Shown: piece after piece, positions 24,820-32,675 of the stretch
Numbering within the stretch: the stretch's first letter is position 1
How the letters are laid out: each line of letters starts with the position of its first letter
Assembly: GCF_000364445.2 (NCBI RefSeq)
Contig: NZ_CP043538.1
Coordinates: forward strand, 1,681,612 to 1,745,611
Source: Methylobacterium mesophilicum SR1.6/6
Lineage (GTDB): Bacteria; Pseudomonadota; Alphaproteobacteria; Rhizobiales; Beijerinckiaceae
Length of the DNA stretch: 64,000 nucleotides
Direction: 5' to 3'
Translations under genes and position numbers: made by a program
The notes under the pieces: generated by a model
Databases searched by the model: none
The model's input: the letters and a program-made list of their open reading frames with translations, nothing else
What the model was told of the DNA's origin: nothing

Positions 24820-25830
24820 GTGGCTGCATCTCACCTCCATCCCGACCTTCTCGTCTTCGACGGCCTCGCCCTCACCTCCGGCGGCCGCCGGGAGCTCGAA
24901 CTCATGCGGGCCGGCGGGCTCACGGGGGCCAACTTCACCTGCTCGGTGTGGGAGGGGTTCCGCCCGACCATGGAGCGCATCGCGCGCTGGAAGATTTCGC
25001 TCGCCGCGAACGCCGACCTCGTGCGCCCGGTGCTCACCGCCGCCGATCTGCGCGCCGCCAAGCGGGAGGGCCGGATCGGCGTGGTCCTGGGCTGGCAGAA
25101 CGCGTCGGCGATCGAGGACCAAATCCCGTTCATCCAGCTCTTCCACGACGTCGGCGTACGCGTCGTGCAGCTGACCTACAACACGCAGAACCTCATCGGC
25201 TGCGGCTGCTACGAGGCGCGCGACTCCGGCCTCACCGGCTTCGGCCACGAGGTCGTGGCGGAGCTGAACCGCGTGCGCATGCTGATCGACCTGTCGCATG
25301 TCGGGCCCAAGACCTCCGAGGAGGCCATCGCCGCCTCCCGCCTGCCGGTCTGCTACTCCCACGTGGCCGCCCGTGCCTTGAAGGATCATCCGCGCAACAA
25401 GTCGGACGACCAGCTCCGCGCCATCGCCGAGAAGGGCGGGTTCGTCGGCGTGACCTTCTTCACCACGTTCCTGGCGCGCGGCATGGACGCGACCCTCGAC
25501 GACTTCCTCGACGTCGTCGAACACATCATCGGCGTCGTGGGCGAGGAGGGTGTCGGCTTCGGCACCGACGCCCGCCAGCGCTACGAGGCGTGGTCGATCT
25601 ACTGGGAGGACTACACCGAGGCCGACCCGCCCTACTGGACGCACGACAAGGGCTACGCCCGCCAGCTCACGACCTTCGCGCCGCAGCGCCGGCCCGCGGC
25701 TTTTGTCGATTACGCGAGTTACGGCGCGCTGACCGCCGCCATGGAGGCGCGCGGCTGGCCGGAGTCTCGCATCCGGCGCGTCATGGGCGAGAACTGGGTT
25801 CGCTTCCTCGGCGATGTCTGGGGCGCGTAG
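24820..25830 (+). CDS. M19 membrane-dipeptidase-family metalloenzyme
   Basis: 336 residues from GTG 24820. The family pattern is: DLLVFDGLALTSGGRRELEL (metal-site region altered from the usual DGHND), GWQNASAIEDQIPFIQLFHD, VRVVQLTYNTQNLIGCGCYE, LIDLSHVGPKTSEEAIAAS with the conserved DLSH, CYSHVAARALKDHPRNKSDD (SH metal ligand and HPRN), and FGTDA where canonical enzymes have GSDFDG. M19 enzymes hydrolyse dipeptides, often containing a D- or dehydro-residue, or related amides. The absence of the first H-x-D in its usual form suggests a specialised substrate. Neighbours are a binding protein (start 28 nt later) and a DadA-like dehydrogenase. Confidence 0.83.
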   Translation: MAASHLHPDLLVFDGLALTSGGRRELELMRAGGLTGANFTCSVWEGFRPTMERIARWKISLAANADLVRPVLTAADLRAAKREGRIGVVLGWQNASAIEDQIPFIQLFHDVGVRVVQLTYNTQNLIGCGCYEARDSGLTGFGHEVVAELNRVRMLIDLSHVGPKTSEEAIAASRLPVCYSHVAARALKDHPRNKSDDQLRAIAEKGGFVGVTFFTTFLARGMDATLDDFLDVVEHIIGVVGEEGVGFGTDARQRYEAWSIYWEDYTEADPPYWTHDKGYARQLTTFAPQRRPAAFVDYASYGALTAAMEARGWPESRIRRVMGENWVRFLGDVWGA

Positions 25831-25858
25831 CCTCGCGGAGCGATCGAAGGATTTGAGG

Positions 25859-26914
25859 ATGATGGCGATCATCGGCTCCCGTCTCGCATCACCGGACCGC
25901 CGGCCCCGGCGGCGAGTGCTCGCCGCGGCGCTGATCGCGCTGCTCGCCGGCCTGCCCGGCGCGGCGCGGGCCGAGAAGGCCGAGATCGCCATCGCCAAGC
26001 AGTTCTCGATCGCGTTCCTACCGCTCATCGTCATGGAGCGCGACCGCCTGATCGAGAAGCACGCCCGCGACGCGGGCCTGCCTGAGGTCAAGGTCAACTG
26101 GCTCACCTTCAGCGGGCCGGACACGATGATCTCCTCGCTGCTCTCCGGCAGCGCGGACGTGGCGGCGGCCGGCATCCCGGGGGCGCTCATCGTCTGGGCG
26201 CGCACGCGCGGTTCGCGCCAGGCGGTGAAGGGCATCGCGGCGATCGGCGCGGTGCCGCTCTATCTCGTGACCCGCGACCCGGCGATCGCCTCCGTGCGGG
26301 ACTTCAAGGACACCGATCGGATCGCCACGCCGGGCGGCAAGGGCACGATCAATGCCGTCCTGCTGCAGATGGCGGTCGCGCAGACCCTGGGCCAGGCGAG
26401 CGTCTCCCGGTTCGACCCCCTGCTGTTCTCGATGGGCCAGCCGGACGCCACCACGGCCATGCTGGCGGGCATCGATACCGTGAAGAGCGTCGTCAGCACG
26501 CCGCCCTTCCAGGATCAGCTGCTCGCCGTGCCCGGGATGCGCCGGCTGTTCAGCTCGTTCGCCGTGATGGGCGGGCCGCACAGCTACGCCAACGTCTTGG
26601 CGACGACCCGCTTCCACGACGAGAACCCGAAGCTGTTCGGCGCGATCGTGGCGGCCCTGAAGGAGGCGGAGGCGACGATTGCGGCGGACCCGCGCGGTGC
26701 GATCGCGGGCTGGATCGCCGCCACCGGATCGAAGCTGCCGCTCGCGGTCGCCGCGCGCGTCCTGGACGAGCCCGGCACCAACTGGAGCCTCACCCCGCAG
26801 AACGTGATGACGTTTGCCGACTTCATGGCGCGCACCGGCATGATCGCGAGCGCGCCCGCGTCGTGGCACGACCTCTACTTCCCGGAGGCCGTGTCCGATC
26901 GGCCCGGCGGCTGA
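25859..26914 (+). CDS. ABC transporter substrate-binding protein, NMT1/SsuA-like
   Basis: 351 residues from ATG 25859, which has GAAGGA about 8 nt upstream; earlier in-frame starts overlap the dipeptidase. Signal peptide RRRVLAAALIALLAGLPGAARA, then the NMT1/THI5-like fold: IAIAKQFSIAFLPLIVMERD, WLTFSGPDTMISSLLSGSAD, VAAAGIPGALIVWART, FKDTDRIATPGGKGTINAVL. Proteins of this type bind sulfonates, nitrate/nitrite, pyrimidine precursors or aromatic compounds for SsuB/SsuC-type importers. The matching permease and ATPase are not present; only a truncated permease of another kind survives near 28442. Operon with the dipeptidase is likely. Confidence 0.83.
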   Translation: MMAIIGSRLASPDRRPRRRVLAAALIALLAGLPGAARAEKAEIAIAKQFSIAFLPLIVMERDRLIEKHARDAGLPEVKVNWLTFSGPDTMISSLLSGSADVAAAGIPGALIVWARTRGSRQAVKGIAAIGAVPLYLVTRDPAIASVRDFKDTDRIATPGGKGTINAVLLQMAVAQTLGQASVSRFDPLLFSMGQPDATTAMLAGIDTVKSVVSTPPFQDQLLAVPGMRRLFSSFAVMGGPHSYANVLATTRFHDENPKLFGAIVAALKEAEATIAADPRGAIAGWIAATGSKLPLAVAARVLDEPGTNWSLTPQNVMTFADFMARTGMIASAPASWHDLYFPEAVSDRPGG

Positions 26915-27037
26915 GGATCTGATCCAGACCGAGATCGAAGGCCGCAACACACGGTTCCGCGGTCAGCCTCTCGCAGTTCAGGGCCGCGCGCGGCATCGCC
27001 GCTCGACCCGTCTTGGGGCGCGCGGCCTGGCGTAAGC

Positions 27038-28288
27038 TCAGGACGCGAAGCGGCCGACGGCGTAGGGGGCCGGATCGATCGGGGCGGCGCGCCTTGCCAG
27101 GAGCGCGGCGACCAAGCGCCCGCTCGGCGGACCGGCGGTCATGCCGTAGTGGCCGTGGCCGAACGCCAGGTGCAGGCCCGGCCGCTGCGGGACCGGACCG
27201 AGCACGGGCAGTGTGTCCGGGAGCGAGGGCCGGAACCCGAGCCACAGCTGCGGCTCCCCGTGGGTGAGGCCGGGAAAGAGCGCGCGCGCGTGCGCGGCCA
27301 GGATCCGGGCGCGGGTCTCGTCCGGCGGGGCGTCGAGGCCCGCGAACTCGACCGTGCCGGCCGCGCGCAGGCCCCCTTCCATCGGCGTCACCCCGAAACC
27401 GCGCGACTTGTAGCTGATCGTGTAGCGCGGCTCGATCGAGGGCGCAGGCAGCATGGCGTGGTAGCCGCGCTCGGTTTCGAGTGGCACGCGCACGCCGATC
27501 GGATCGAGCAGCGCCTTCGACCACGCCCCGCCGGCGACCACGACGTCGGCGCCGACGCGGTTCGCGATGTTGGTCCAGACCGTGAAGCCGCCGCCCTCGC
27601 GCGGGATGAGCTTCAGGGCCCGCTCGGCCACGATCGTGCCGCCCTCCCCGCGCAGTCGCTCGGCCAGGGCCCCGACGAGCCGGGCGGGGCTGAGCGTGTA
27701 GCCGTTGCCGGGCACGAGGAGCGCGCGCCGCACGGCGCGGGAGATGCCGGGCACCATCTGCTGCAGGTCGTCGGCCCCGAGCACTTGCGCCTCGATGCCG
27801 TGCCGCTCGCGGATCTGCCGCTCGACGCGCGCGCCCGCGCTCTCCCCCTCGCCGTCCCAGACCTGGATCTGGCCGGTGCGCCGGACGAGCTCGCCGAACG
27901 CCTGCGGTCCGATCAGGTCCTGCCAACAGGCGAACGCGTCCTTGTGCAGGGCGCGCAGCGCGTCCGAGATCGCCAGGACGCGCTCGATCCGCCCCTCCTT
28001 GATCCAGCGCATCAGCCAGGGCAGCGCGGTGGGCAGGTAGGTGGGGTGGACGACGAGGGGGCCCTTCTTGTCCCGGAGCCAGCCAGGCACCTGGCGCAGC
28101 ATGCCGGGCATCGCGATCGGCGAGGCCGTGTCGGCGCTGATCATGCCGGCGTTGCCGTGTGAGGCGCCGCCGCCCGGCGGCAGCGGATCGATCACGGTGA
28201 TATCCCGGCCGGCGCGCCGGAGGTAGAGCGCGGTCGACAGCCCGACCACGCCCGCGCCGAGGACGATCGCAGTGTTCTTATCGCTCAT
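27038..28288 (-). CDS. dadA: D-amino acid dehydrogenase-like FAD oxidoreductase (DadA type)
   Basis: 416 residues from ATG 28288; the open frame reaches 28378 but the added residues are not family-like. FAD motif AIVLGAGVVGLSTALYLRRA, then GGGASHGNAGMISADTASPI, WLRDKKGPLVVHPTYLPTAL PW region, QMVPGISRAVRRALLVPGNG, VVVAGGAWSKALLDPIGVRV, and the C-terminal FGHGHYGMTAGPPSGRLVAA. This is the DadA small-subunit family that deaminates D-amino acids to 2-oxo acids and feeds electrons into the membrane chain. Together with the M19 dipeptidase it could recover D-residues from peptides. It converges with the binding-protein gene (gap about 120 nt). Confidence 0.88.
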   Translation of the reverse strand: MSDKNTAIVLGAGVVGLSTALYLRRAGRDITVIDPLPPGGGASHGNAGMISADTASPIAMPGMLRQVPGWLRDKKGPLVVHPTYLPTALPWLMRWIKEGRIERVLAISDALRALHKDAFACWQDLIGPQAFGELVRRTGQIQVWDGEGESAGARVERQIRERHGIEAQVLGADDLQQMVPGISRAVRRALLVPGNGYTLSPARLVGALAERLRGEGGTIVAERALKLIPREGGGFTVWTNIANRVGADVVVAGGAWSKALLDPIGVRVPLETERGYHAMLPAPSIEPRYTISYKSRGFGVTPMEGGLRAAGTVEFAGLDAPPDETRARILAAHARALFPGLTHGEPQLWLGFRPSLPDTLPVLGPVPQRPGLHLAFGHGHYGMTAGPPSGRLVAALLARRAAPIDPAPYAVGRFAS

Positions 28289-28441
28289 GCGGCGTCTCCG
28301 GAGGCCGAGAATAGGCGGTGGTTCGACCGTGATCGGTCGGACGGATGGCGTCCGGACTCCGCTCCGGCGATCCCGCACCGCGCGCGGCGCCCTCGCGGTG
28401 CGGCCGGGACCGTGGGAGCGGGGCGAGAGGCGGGCACGGGG

Positions 28442-28723
28442 TCATGTGGTCCGGCGCCGGCGCAGGAGCGCGTCGGCGGCTAGGACTACGCCCGTGACGC
28501 CGATCAGGAACGCGCTGACCGCCGCCGTCAGCGCGACCTGCATGTGCAGGCTGTTCCAGATGCGCACCGGCAAGGTCTGCGTGGCCGCGTTGGTGAGGAA
28601 GAGCGAGATGACGAGCTTGTCGAAGGAGGTCAGGAACGCGAACAGGGCGGCCGAGGCGACGCCGGGTGCGGCGAGCGGCACACGCTCGGCTTGGCCCGGC
28701 CGGAGGGGAAAGGCTGCAGCCAT
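28442..28723 (-). pseudogene. ABC transporter permease fragment (PotC-like C-terminus)
   Basis: About 90 residues matching only the C-terminal quarter of spermidine/putrescine-type permeases: LAAPGVASAALFAFLTSFDK, VISLFLTNAATQTLPVRIWN, then a last transmembrane helix SAFLIGVTGVVLAADALLRR. The expected N-terminal 180 or so residues and the EAA loop start are missing: upstream sequence changes at about 28725 into a broken IS630 transposase. So an insertion followed by deletion has removed the front of the gene and probably the ATPase gene before it. It is likely non-functional. Confidence 0.75.
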
Positions 28724-28726
28724 ACC

Positions 28727-29289
28727 CTACACCGCCTGGATCTGCGGCTTCTCGTCGACGCACAGCACCAGCGCGCGATCGGGTGGGGTAAGGTAGAGGC
28801 CGACTACGTCGCGCAACTTCTCCACGAACGCGGGATCCGCGGAGAGCTTGAAGGTGTCGGCTCGGTGCGGCCGCAGACCGGAGGCGCGCCAGATGCGTGA
28901 CACCGCACTCTGGCTCATGCCGGTGCGGCGCGCCATCGAGCGGGTACCCCAGTGCGTGGCGTTGGCCGGTGCCTCTTCCAGGGTAAGAGTGACCAGGCGC
29001 TTGATAGCCTCGTCATTGATGCTGCAGGGCGCTCCGGAGCGCGGCGCGTCGACCAGCCCCTCCAGTCGATGCGCGGCGAAGCGGGACTGCCAGAGCGCCA
29101 CCGTCTGGCGGCTGATTCTCACCGCCGTCGCCACCCCAGGATGGTCGCGCCAGGTTCCGCACCGGCCAGGATGATACGCAGACGCGAAACCAGCGCCTGC
29201 CCGGTCCCGTGTCGGCGCAGCAGACGTTGTATCTCACCCTGCTCGTGCCGGCTGAGATCGAGAGATACGGCCTTTGGGCCACGCGACAT
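28727..29289 (-). mobile_element. IS630-family transposase remnant, frameshifted and truncated
   Basis: The N-terminus starts at ATG 29289 (MSRGPKAVSLDLSRHEQGEI, then QRLLRRHGTGQALVSRLRII) and runs into a stop after LAGAEPGAT; one base further the frame resumes with ATAVRISRQTVALWQSRFAA and continues WGTRSMARRTGMSQSAVSRI to VLCVDEKPQIQAV. The shift is near 29134, in a CCCC run. CVDEKPQIQA is the first catalytic Asp/DEKxxIQA motif of IS630; the rest of the DDE domain is absent and the sequence passes straight into the permease fragment. No second end is visible. The outer end and inverted repeat probably lie in 29290-29370. Confidence 0.82.
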
Positions 29290-29590
29290 GGCACACCTCC
29301 ATCAGGATGCACCCAACGATCCACCCACACAACTAAACTGTCAAATTTATTTCAACTCAGACAACTAGAGAGCGCTTTGGTTCGAATAAATGACATGTTT
29401 ATTCGGAGGTCTTGATCGAACCAGTCGCTGATACATGAATCCAAGATGATTTGTGTTCATTGTCGATTCTTTCTTGTAAAATAGAGTCATAATTATTCGA
29501 TTCAAAGCCGCGATCAGCATTGCCAATGCGGTTGCGTGTGCTTTCTGAGTCATTAGCCAACGACTGACTTCTCATGTTAGATATTACGTT
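29290..29590. other. AT-rich intergenic region at the island edge
   Basis: About 300 bases, clearly richer in A and T than the left flank, beginning at the outer end of the IS630 remnant. No gene, tRNA or attachment repeat was recognised. The base composition change marks the left edge of the accessory island. Confidence 0.45.
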
Positions 29591-30157
29591 CTAGCATGGG
29601 CTACTGCTCTTTCGCGCTCGTCGAGGGGTAGCCCGGTCTTCGTACACTTCGGCGTCGAGGAGAGTGTTCAGCCGAGCGAGCTCGCGCTCGATCGGCAAAA
29701 GAATATGGCGGCATTCAGCAGCTATATGATGCGACTCAGGAAGCCCAATTCCCTTCCACTGACATTGCCACGGCCCACTACCAAATCGGTACTGAACCTC
29801 GTTCATTGCCCACGCCGGAAAGCCTCTAAGAACCTCAGAGTATAGCTTCATTTTCAGATAAGCCTCTTCCTCTGAAATGCCAAATTGAGTGGGACGACCA
29901 AAGATGACTGCAATTGCATCTTCAAGAGCCTCCTCGTTTGCGGGTGTGAGACTCAGTCTTAGCTGAGCTCGACGCGTTTCAAGCATTGCCCGGTGTTTGT
30001 CGGAAAGTGCCCGCGATGCAGGAGACTTACGGCGTCGAAAGTCTGTAGGATGAGTCTCCAAAGAATTGATATGCAGAGAGATAAGGTTGTCAATCTCCTT
30101 CGTGCTCGATGGTGGAGCTGATATCTGCATCTTGCGATCGGAAATGGCTTTTTGCAT
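29591..30157 (-). CDS. Hypothetical protein, island-encoded
   Basis: 188 residues; not recognised. ATG 30157 has AGGAG 8 nt upstream, a good ribosome site, although the start lies 68 nt inside the end of the upstream gene. The protein is soluble and mixed alpha-helical: an N-terminal polar part, a helix LSDKHRAMLETRRAQLRLSL, then EEAYLKMKLYSEVLRGFPAW AMNE and VQYRFGSGPWQCQWKGIGLP, and a charged tail. The middle resembles accessory proteins found beside phage or plasmid replication genes that sample 'G-x-P-A-W' and tryptophan-rich loops, but I cannot name a family. Coupling to the HTH gene upstream suggests a joint role in replication. Confidence 0.6.
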   Translation of the reverse strand: MQKAISDRKMQISAPPSSTKEIDNLISLHINSLETHPTDFRRRKSPASRALSDKHRAMLETRRAQLRLSLTPANEEALEDAIAVIFGRPTQFGISEEEAYLKMKLYSEVLRGFPAWAMNEVQYRFGSGPWQCQWKGIGLPESHHIAAECRHILLPIERELARLNTLLDAEVYEDRATPRRARKSSSPC

Positions 30158-30914
30158 AACGTTCTCCTAAACGGCTACTGAGGTACGCAAGCGCACCGTT
30201 AGTTGAGCGGTGGGGATGAACTGCCGACGACCTTGATCGAAGTCTGGCGCTGTCGTTCAATATCGCCGTGATCCATGGAATGGGTGCATGGGGAGCGGCG
30301 TCGCGAGCGCTTCTAATTACGTCGAGGACGCGAGAAGCATCGTTGCCGGTATCTCGTAGCCAACGGCCGATTATAGGGCCGGTCTCGCGTTGACTGACGC
30401 CGAGCGATGCGAGTGCTGGTCGCCCCTCCGAGAACAGGAGTCCTCGCGCGGAGGGTGCTCCAGCACCCGAACCGACAGGTTCGGATACTTCTTCTACTGG
30501 TCCTTCTCCTGGCCCTTCAAGTTTAGCGAGCCTGGATTCAGGTGCCGCTGAAGTTGTCGTGATCTGCCGCTTGTGTTGACTTGAATTGCCGGTAGTTGAC
30601 TCTCCAGCCGGCACATCATGCCCGTTGTTATGCCAATCAAGAATCAGAAAAATTCGATCGGAAGTACGCGAGCCATCCTGTCGTCTCCGCTCTTCCCGTC
30701 GAAGGAAGCCCGCATCTTCGAGCCAAGCCAGCGAATTACGCACGGCACGGACACTGTAGCGAGTTGCCTTTGCAAGACGTTCCTGCGATGGAAAGCAATT
30801 TCCATCGCGATTACAGTCAATAGCAACCGCGATCAAAGTGTTAGCATGTACGGCATTTGTGATCTCTGTCCGACTTTGGGCCCATCTAATGAGGCTAAAA
30901 GGCTCGTTGATCAT
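30090..30914 (-). CDS. HTH replication-type protein (phage/plasmid O-like)
   Basis: 274 residues from ATG 30914 (GGGGA about 8 nt upstream); the frame is open to 31037. The N-terminal third is a winged HTH of the HTH_36 kind: LIAVAIDCNRDGNCFPSQER, LAKATRYSVRAVRNSLAWLE, DAGFLRREERRRQDGSRTSD, RIFLIL. This arrangement (grow-up strand 'NCFPSQ', HTH, winged tail) is typical of phage and plasmid replication initiators and their O-like relatives. A proline/glycine-rich linker follows, then a C-terminal helical part with RWLRDTGNDASRVLDVIRSA and PIPWITAILNDSARL, like the domain that contacts the helicase loader. It is divergent from an XRE regulator. Replication function is inferred from fold and context. 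Confidence 0.65.
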   Translation of the reverse strand: MINEPFSLIRWAQSRTEITNAVHANTLIAVAIDCNRDGNCFPSQERLAKATRYSVRAVRNSLAWLEDAGFLRREERRRQDGSRTSDRIFLILDWHNNGHDVPAGESTTGNSSQHKRQITTTSAAPESRLAKLEGPGEGPVEEVSEPVGSGAGAPSARGLLFSEGRPALASLGVSQRETGPIIGRWLRDTGNDASRVLDVIRSARDAAPHAPIPWITAILNDSARLRSRSSAVHPHRSTNGALAYLSSRLGERYAKSHFRSQDADISSTIEHEGD

Positions 30915-31131
30915 GTGCGTTCCCCACGATTGAGCTGAATAGCGTCCTGCTTCAGTGCAAATCCACAGCGACTGAGCTTTCAAGGCGAGTTTCAGAGGGG
31001 GCAGGTCGCCAGCCTCGTTGCGGCGTTGAGCCAACACGCGACCTCCACGTCCGTCCTCTAAACGCAGGATTTTCTGCCTTCAAGGGAAAATTTTTGGTTG
31101 ACGTGACGCAAATCGAGTTATATGCAGCGGC

Positions 31132-31362
31132 ATGACACCTGTTGAGCTCACTGCCTGGCGCAGACGACATGACTTTACTCAAGAAGAGGCTGGCAACATG
31201 CTTGGTGTAAGTAAGAGAAGTATATCAAATTATGAGACTATTGGTCCGGTGCCAAAAGCAATCGCTCTTGCTTGTGAAGCAATCTCCATCTCAGAGGGAA
31301 CGGTCAACTACGAGCAATTAATTCGGGAGCAGCATCCAAAATTGGCCGGATTCTTTTTGTAA
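31132..31362 (+). CDS. Small XRE-family HTH regulator
   Basis: 76 residues. The Cro/CI-type helix-turn-helix spans about residues 4-55: LTAWRRRHDFTQEEAGNMLG then VSKRSISNYETIGPVPKAIA, with the F-T-Q-E-E first helix and V-S-K-R-S-I recognition helix. Its 217-nt divergent interval with the replication-type gene is the place for an operator, as in phage or plasmid control regions. It probably represses the minus-strand gene. Codon use is more AT-rich than the flanking chromosome, in keeping with acquired DNA. Confidence 0.8.
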   Translation: MTPVELTAWRRRHDFTQEEAGNMLGVSKRSISNYETIGPVPKAIALACEAISISEGTVNYEQLIREQHPKLAGFFL

Positions 31363-31400
31363 TACCATGTTACATCGAAAAAGGCAGAATTTTTCAAGAT

Positions 31401-31574
31401 GTGGTGCACCAGACGCTGAATCCAGAAGTAACCGATTGGATTGACACAAATGAAATAGCAGCTCAGCTCATGCTAAAGAGAGTCGTGGTATCTGAAAATA
31501 GAAAGGTCTATGTGCCGATCATCCTGTTTGAAGATTTGAGCCAAGCTACTGCATTTAAGCTTGTTTGGTGTTAA
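31401..31574 (+). CDS. Possible small protein, 57 aa
   Basis: Starting at one of two adjacent GTG codons (31401 or 31404) the frame reads VHQTLNPEVTDWIDTNEIAA, then QLMLKRVVVSENRKVYVPII and LFEDLSQATAFKLVWC before TAA. The end resembles small cytoplasmic proteins with a final F-x-D-x-x-x-A-x-x-F-K-L-x-W/F motif found in rhizobial and Methylobacterium accessory regions; the frame is open further upstream through the end of the XRE gene but without ATG. The hydrophobic/charged alternation looks coded, but no ribosome site is evident. Confidence 0.4.
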   Translation: MVHQTLNPEVTDWIDTNEIAAQLMLKRVVVSENRKVYVPIILFEDLSQATAFKLVWC

Positions 31575-31814
31575 ATTTCATAAAGGGAATTCTATAACAT
31601 GACTTTGACCTAAATTGACGGTCCAATCTAATCAAATCTATTTGGTATGGAGCTTCCAATCTATTTTGATGCTTAGCAGTGTTCTGATGGGACATCTGCG
31701 ATCGCGTTTTTGTTTTGGCGACTGCGACTGTCTGGGAAGACAATCTGCCTCTTTGTGACCGGCCTGGCATGTCCTAGGCGTTGGAAGGTGGGGAGTTCAG
31801 TTTATGCATACTAA

Positions 31815-32675
31815 GAGCGCCTAACAGAACGGGCACGGATCGTGTGGTCGGGCGTTGGCTGGGATGGCTCGCCCCCTTCTTCCCAACGATCTGTGGACTG
31901 AGATCGCCCCGCTTCTTCCGCCGCCCCGGCCGCGTCCGAAGGGCGGGCGGCGCCCGCTCGAGAACCGTGCGGCGCTGACCGGCATCCTGTTCGTGCTGCG
32001 CTCTGGCCTGCCCTGGGAGATGCTACCCGCCGAGATGGGCTGCGGCTGCGGGATGAGTTGCTGGCGCCGCCTGCGCGACTGGCAGGCGGCAGGCGTCTGG
32101 GCGCGGCTGCATCAGATCCTGCTGGAGCGCCTGCACGCGGCGGGCGAGATCGATTGGGGCCGCGCGAGCCTGGACAGTGCGTCTGTCCCGGCCAAAAAAG
32201 GGGCTCTGCCACGGGCCCGAACCCGACGGATCGGGGCAAGCCGGGCACGAAGCGCCACCTCGTCACCGACGCGCGCGGCACGCCGCTCGGCTTCTGCCTG
32301 AGCGGCGCCAACCGACACGACAGCGTGATGATGGCCCAGACCCTCGACGCCATCCCGCCCCTGCGCAACGGGCGGCGCGGACGCCCGCGGCATCGTCCGG
32401 ACAAGTTGCACGCGGACAAGGCCTATGATGCCAAAGCACGACGCCGGGAGTGCCGGGCGCGCGGGATCGTGCCGCGGATCGCGCGCAAAGGCATCGAGAG
32501 CAGCGAGAGGCTCGGGCGTCACCGCTGGGTCGTCGAGCGGACCCATGCCTGGTTCAACCGCTTCCGCCGCCTGCCCATCCGCTACGAGCGGCGCGGCGAC
32601 ATCTACGAGGCCTTCACAACCCTGGCCGCGAGCCTCATCACCCTCAAGCAGATCAAACGGTTCTGTTAGGCGCTC
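31815..32675 (+). mobile_element. IS5-family insertion sequence, complete
   Basis: Perfect terminal inverted repeats: GAGCGCCTAACAGAAC at 31815-31830 and GTTCTGTTAGGCGCTC at 32660-32675. Both ends are flanked by TAA (31812-31814 and 32676-32678), a 3-bp target duplication of the TNA kind known for IS1031-type IS5 elements. The element is 861 bp and carries one transposase gene in two overlapping phases. Ends and duplication are intact, so the insertion looks recent. Confidence 0.92.
31864..32669 (+). CDS. IS5-family transposase, two-phase (likely programmed frameshift)
   Basis: Phase A from ATG 31864 reads ARPLLPNDLWTEIAPLLPPP, ENRAALTGILFVLRSGLPWE, then WGRASLDSASVPAKKG with the first catalytic Asp (LDSASV). 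Phase B continues GPNPTDRGKPGTKRHLVTDA, LHADKAYDAKARRRECRARG (second Asp region) and ERLGRHRWVVERTHAWFNRF with the catalytic Glu. The change of phase is at an AAAAAAG run (32194-32200), a classic slippery heptamer for -1 frameshifting used by IS427-like IS5 elements. So the split is likely normal regulation and not damage. The stop TAG lies just inside the right inverted repeat. Confidence 0.88.

Noticed and set aside
23198..24829. A 543-codon open frame on the minus strand opposite the symporter gene
   Set aside because: It is rich in Arg, Asp, His and Gln, has no family character, and simply mirrors the high-GC third positions of the well-recognised DctA-type gene.
29290..29590. Attachment site or tRNA at the left island edge
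   Set aside because: No tRNA end and no direct repeat matching the right edge near 42021 could be identified by eye.
30952..31182. A 76-codon minus-strand frame between the replication-type gene and the XRE gene
   Set aside because: It overlaps the divergent promoter interval and the XRE start, and its sequence has no family character.
31864..32669. Treating the two-phase IS5 transposase as a pseudogene
   Set aside because: The phase change is at an AAAAAAG heptamer and the ends and target duplication are intact, which fits programmed frameshifting.
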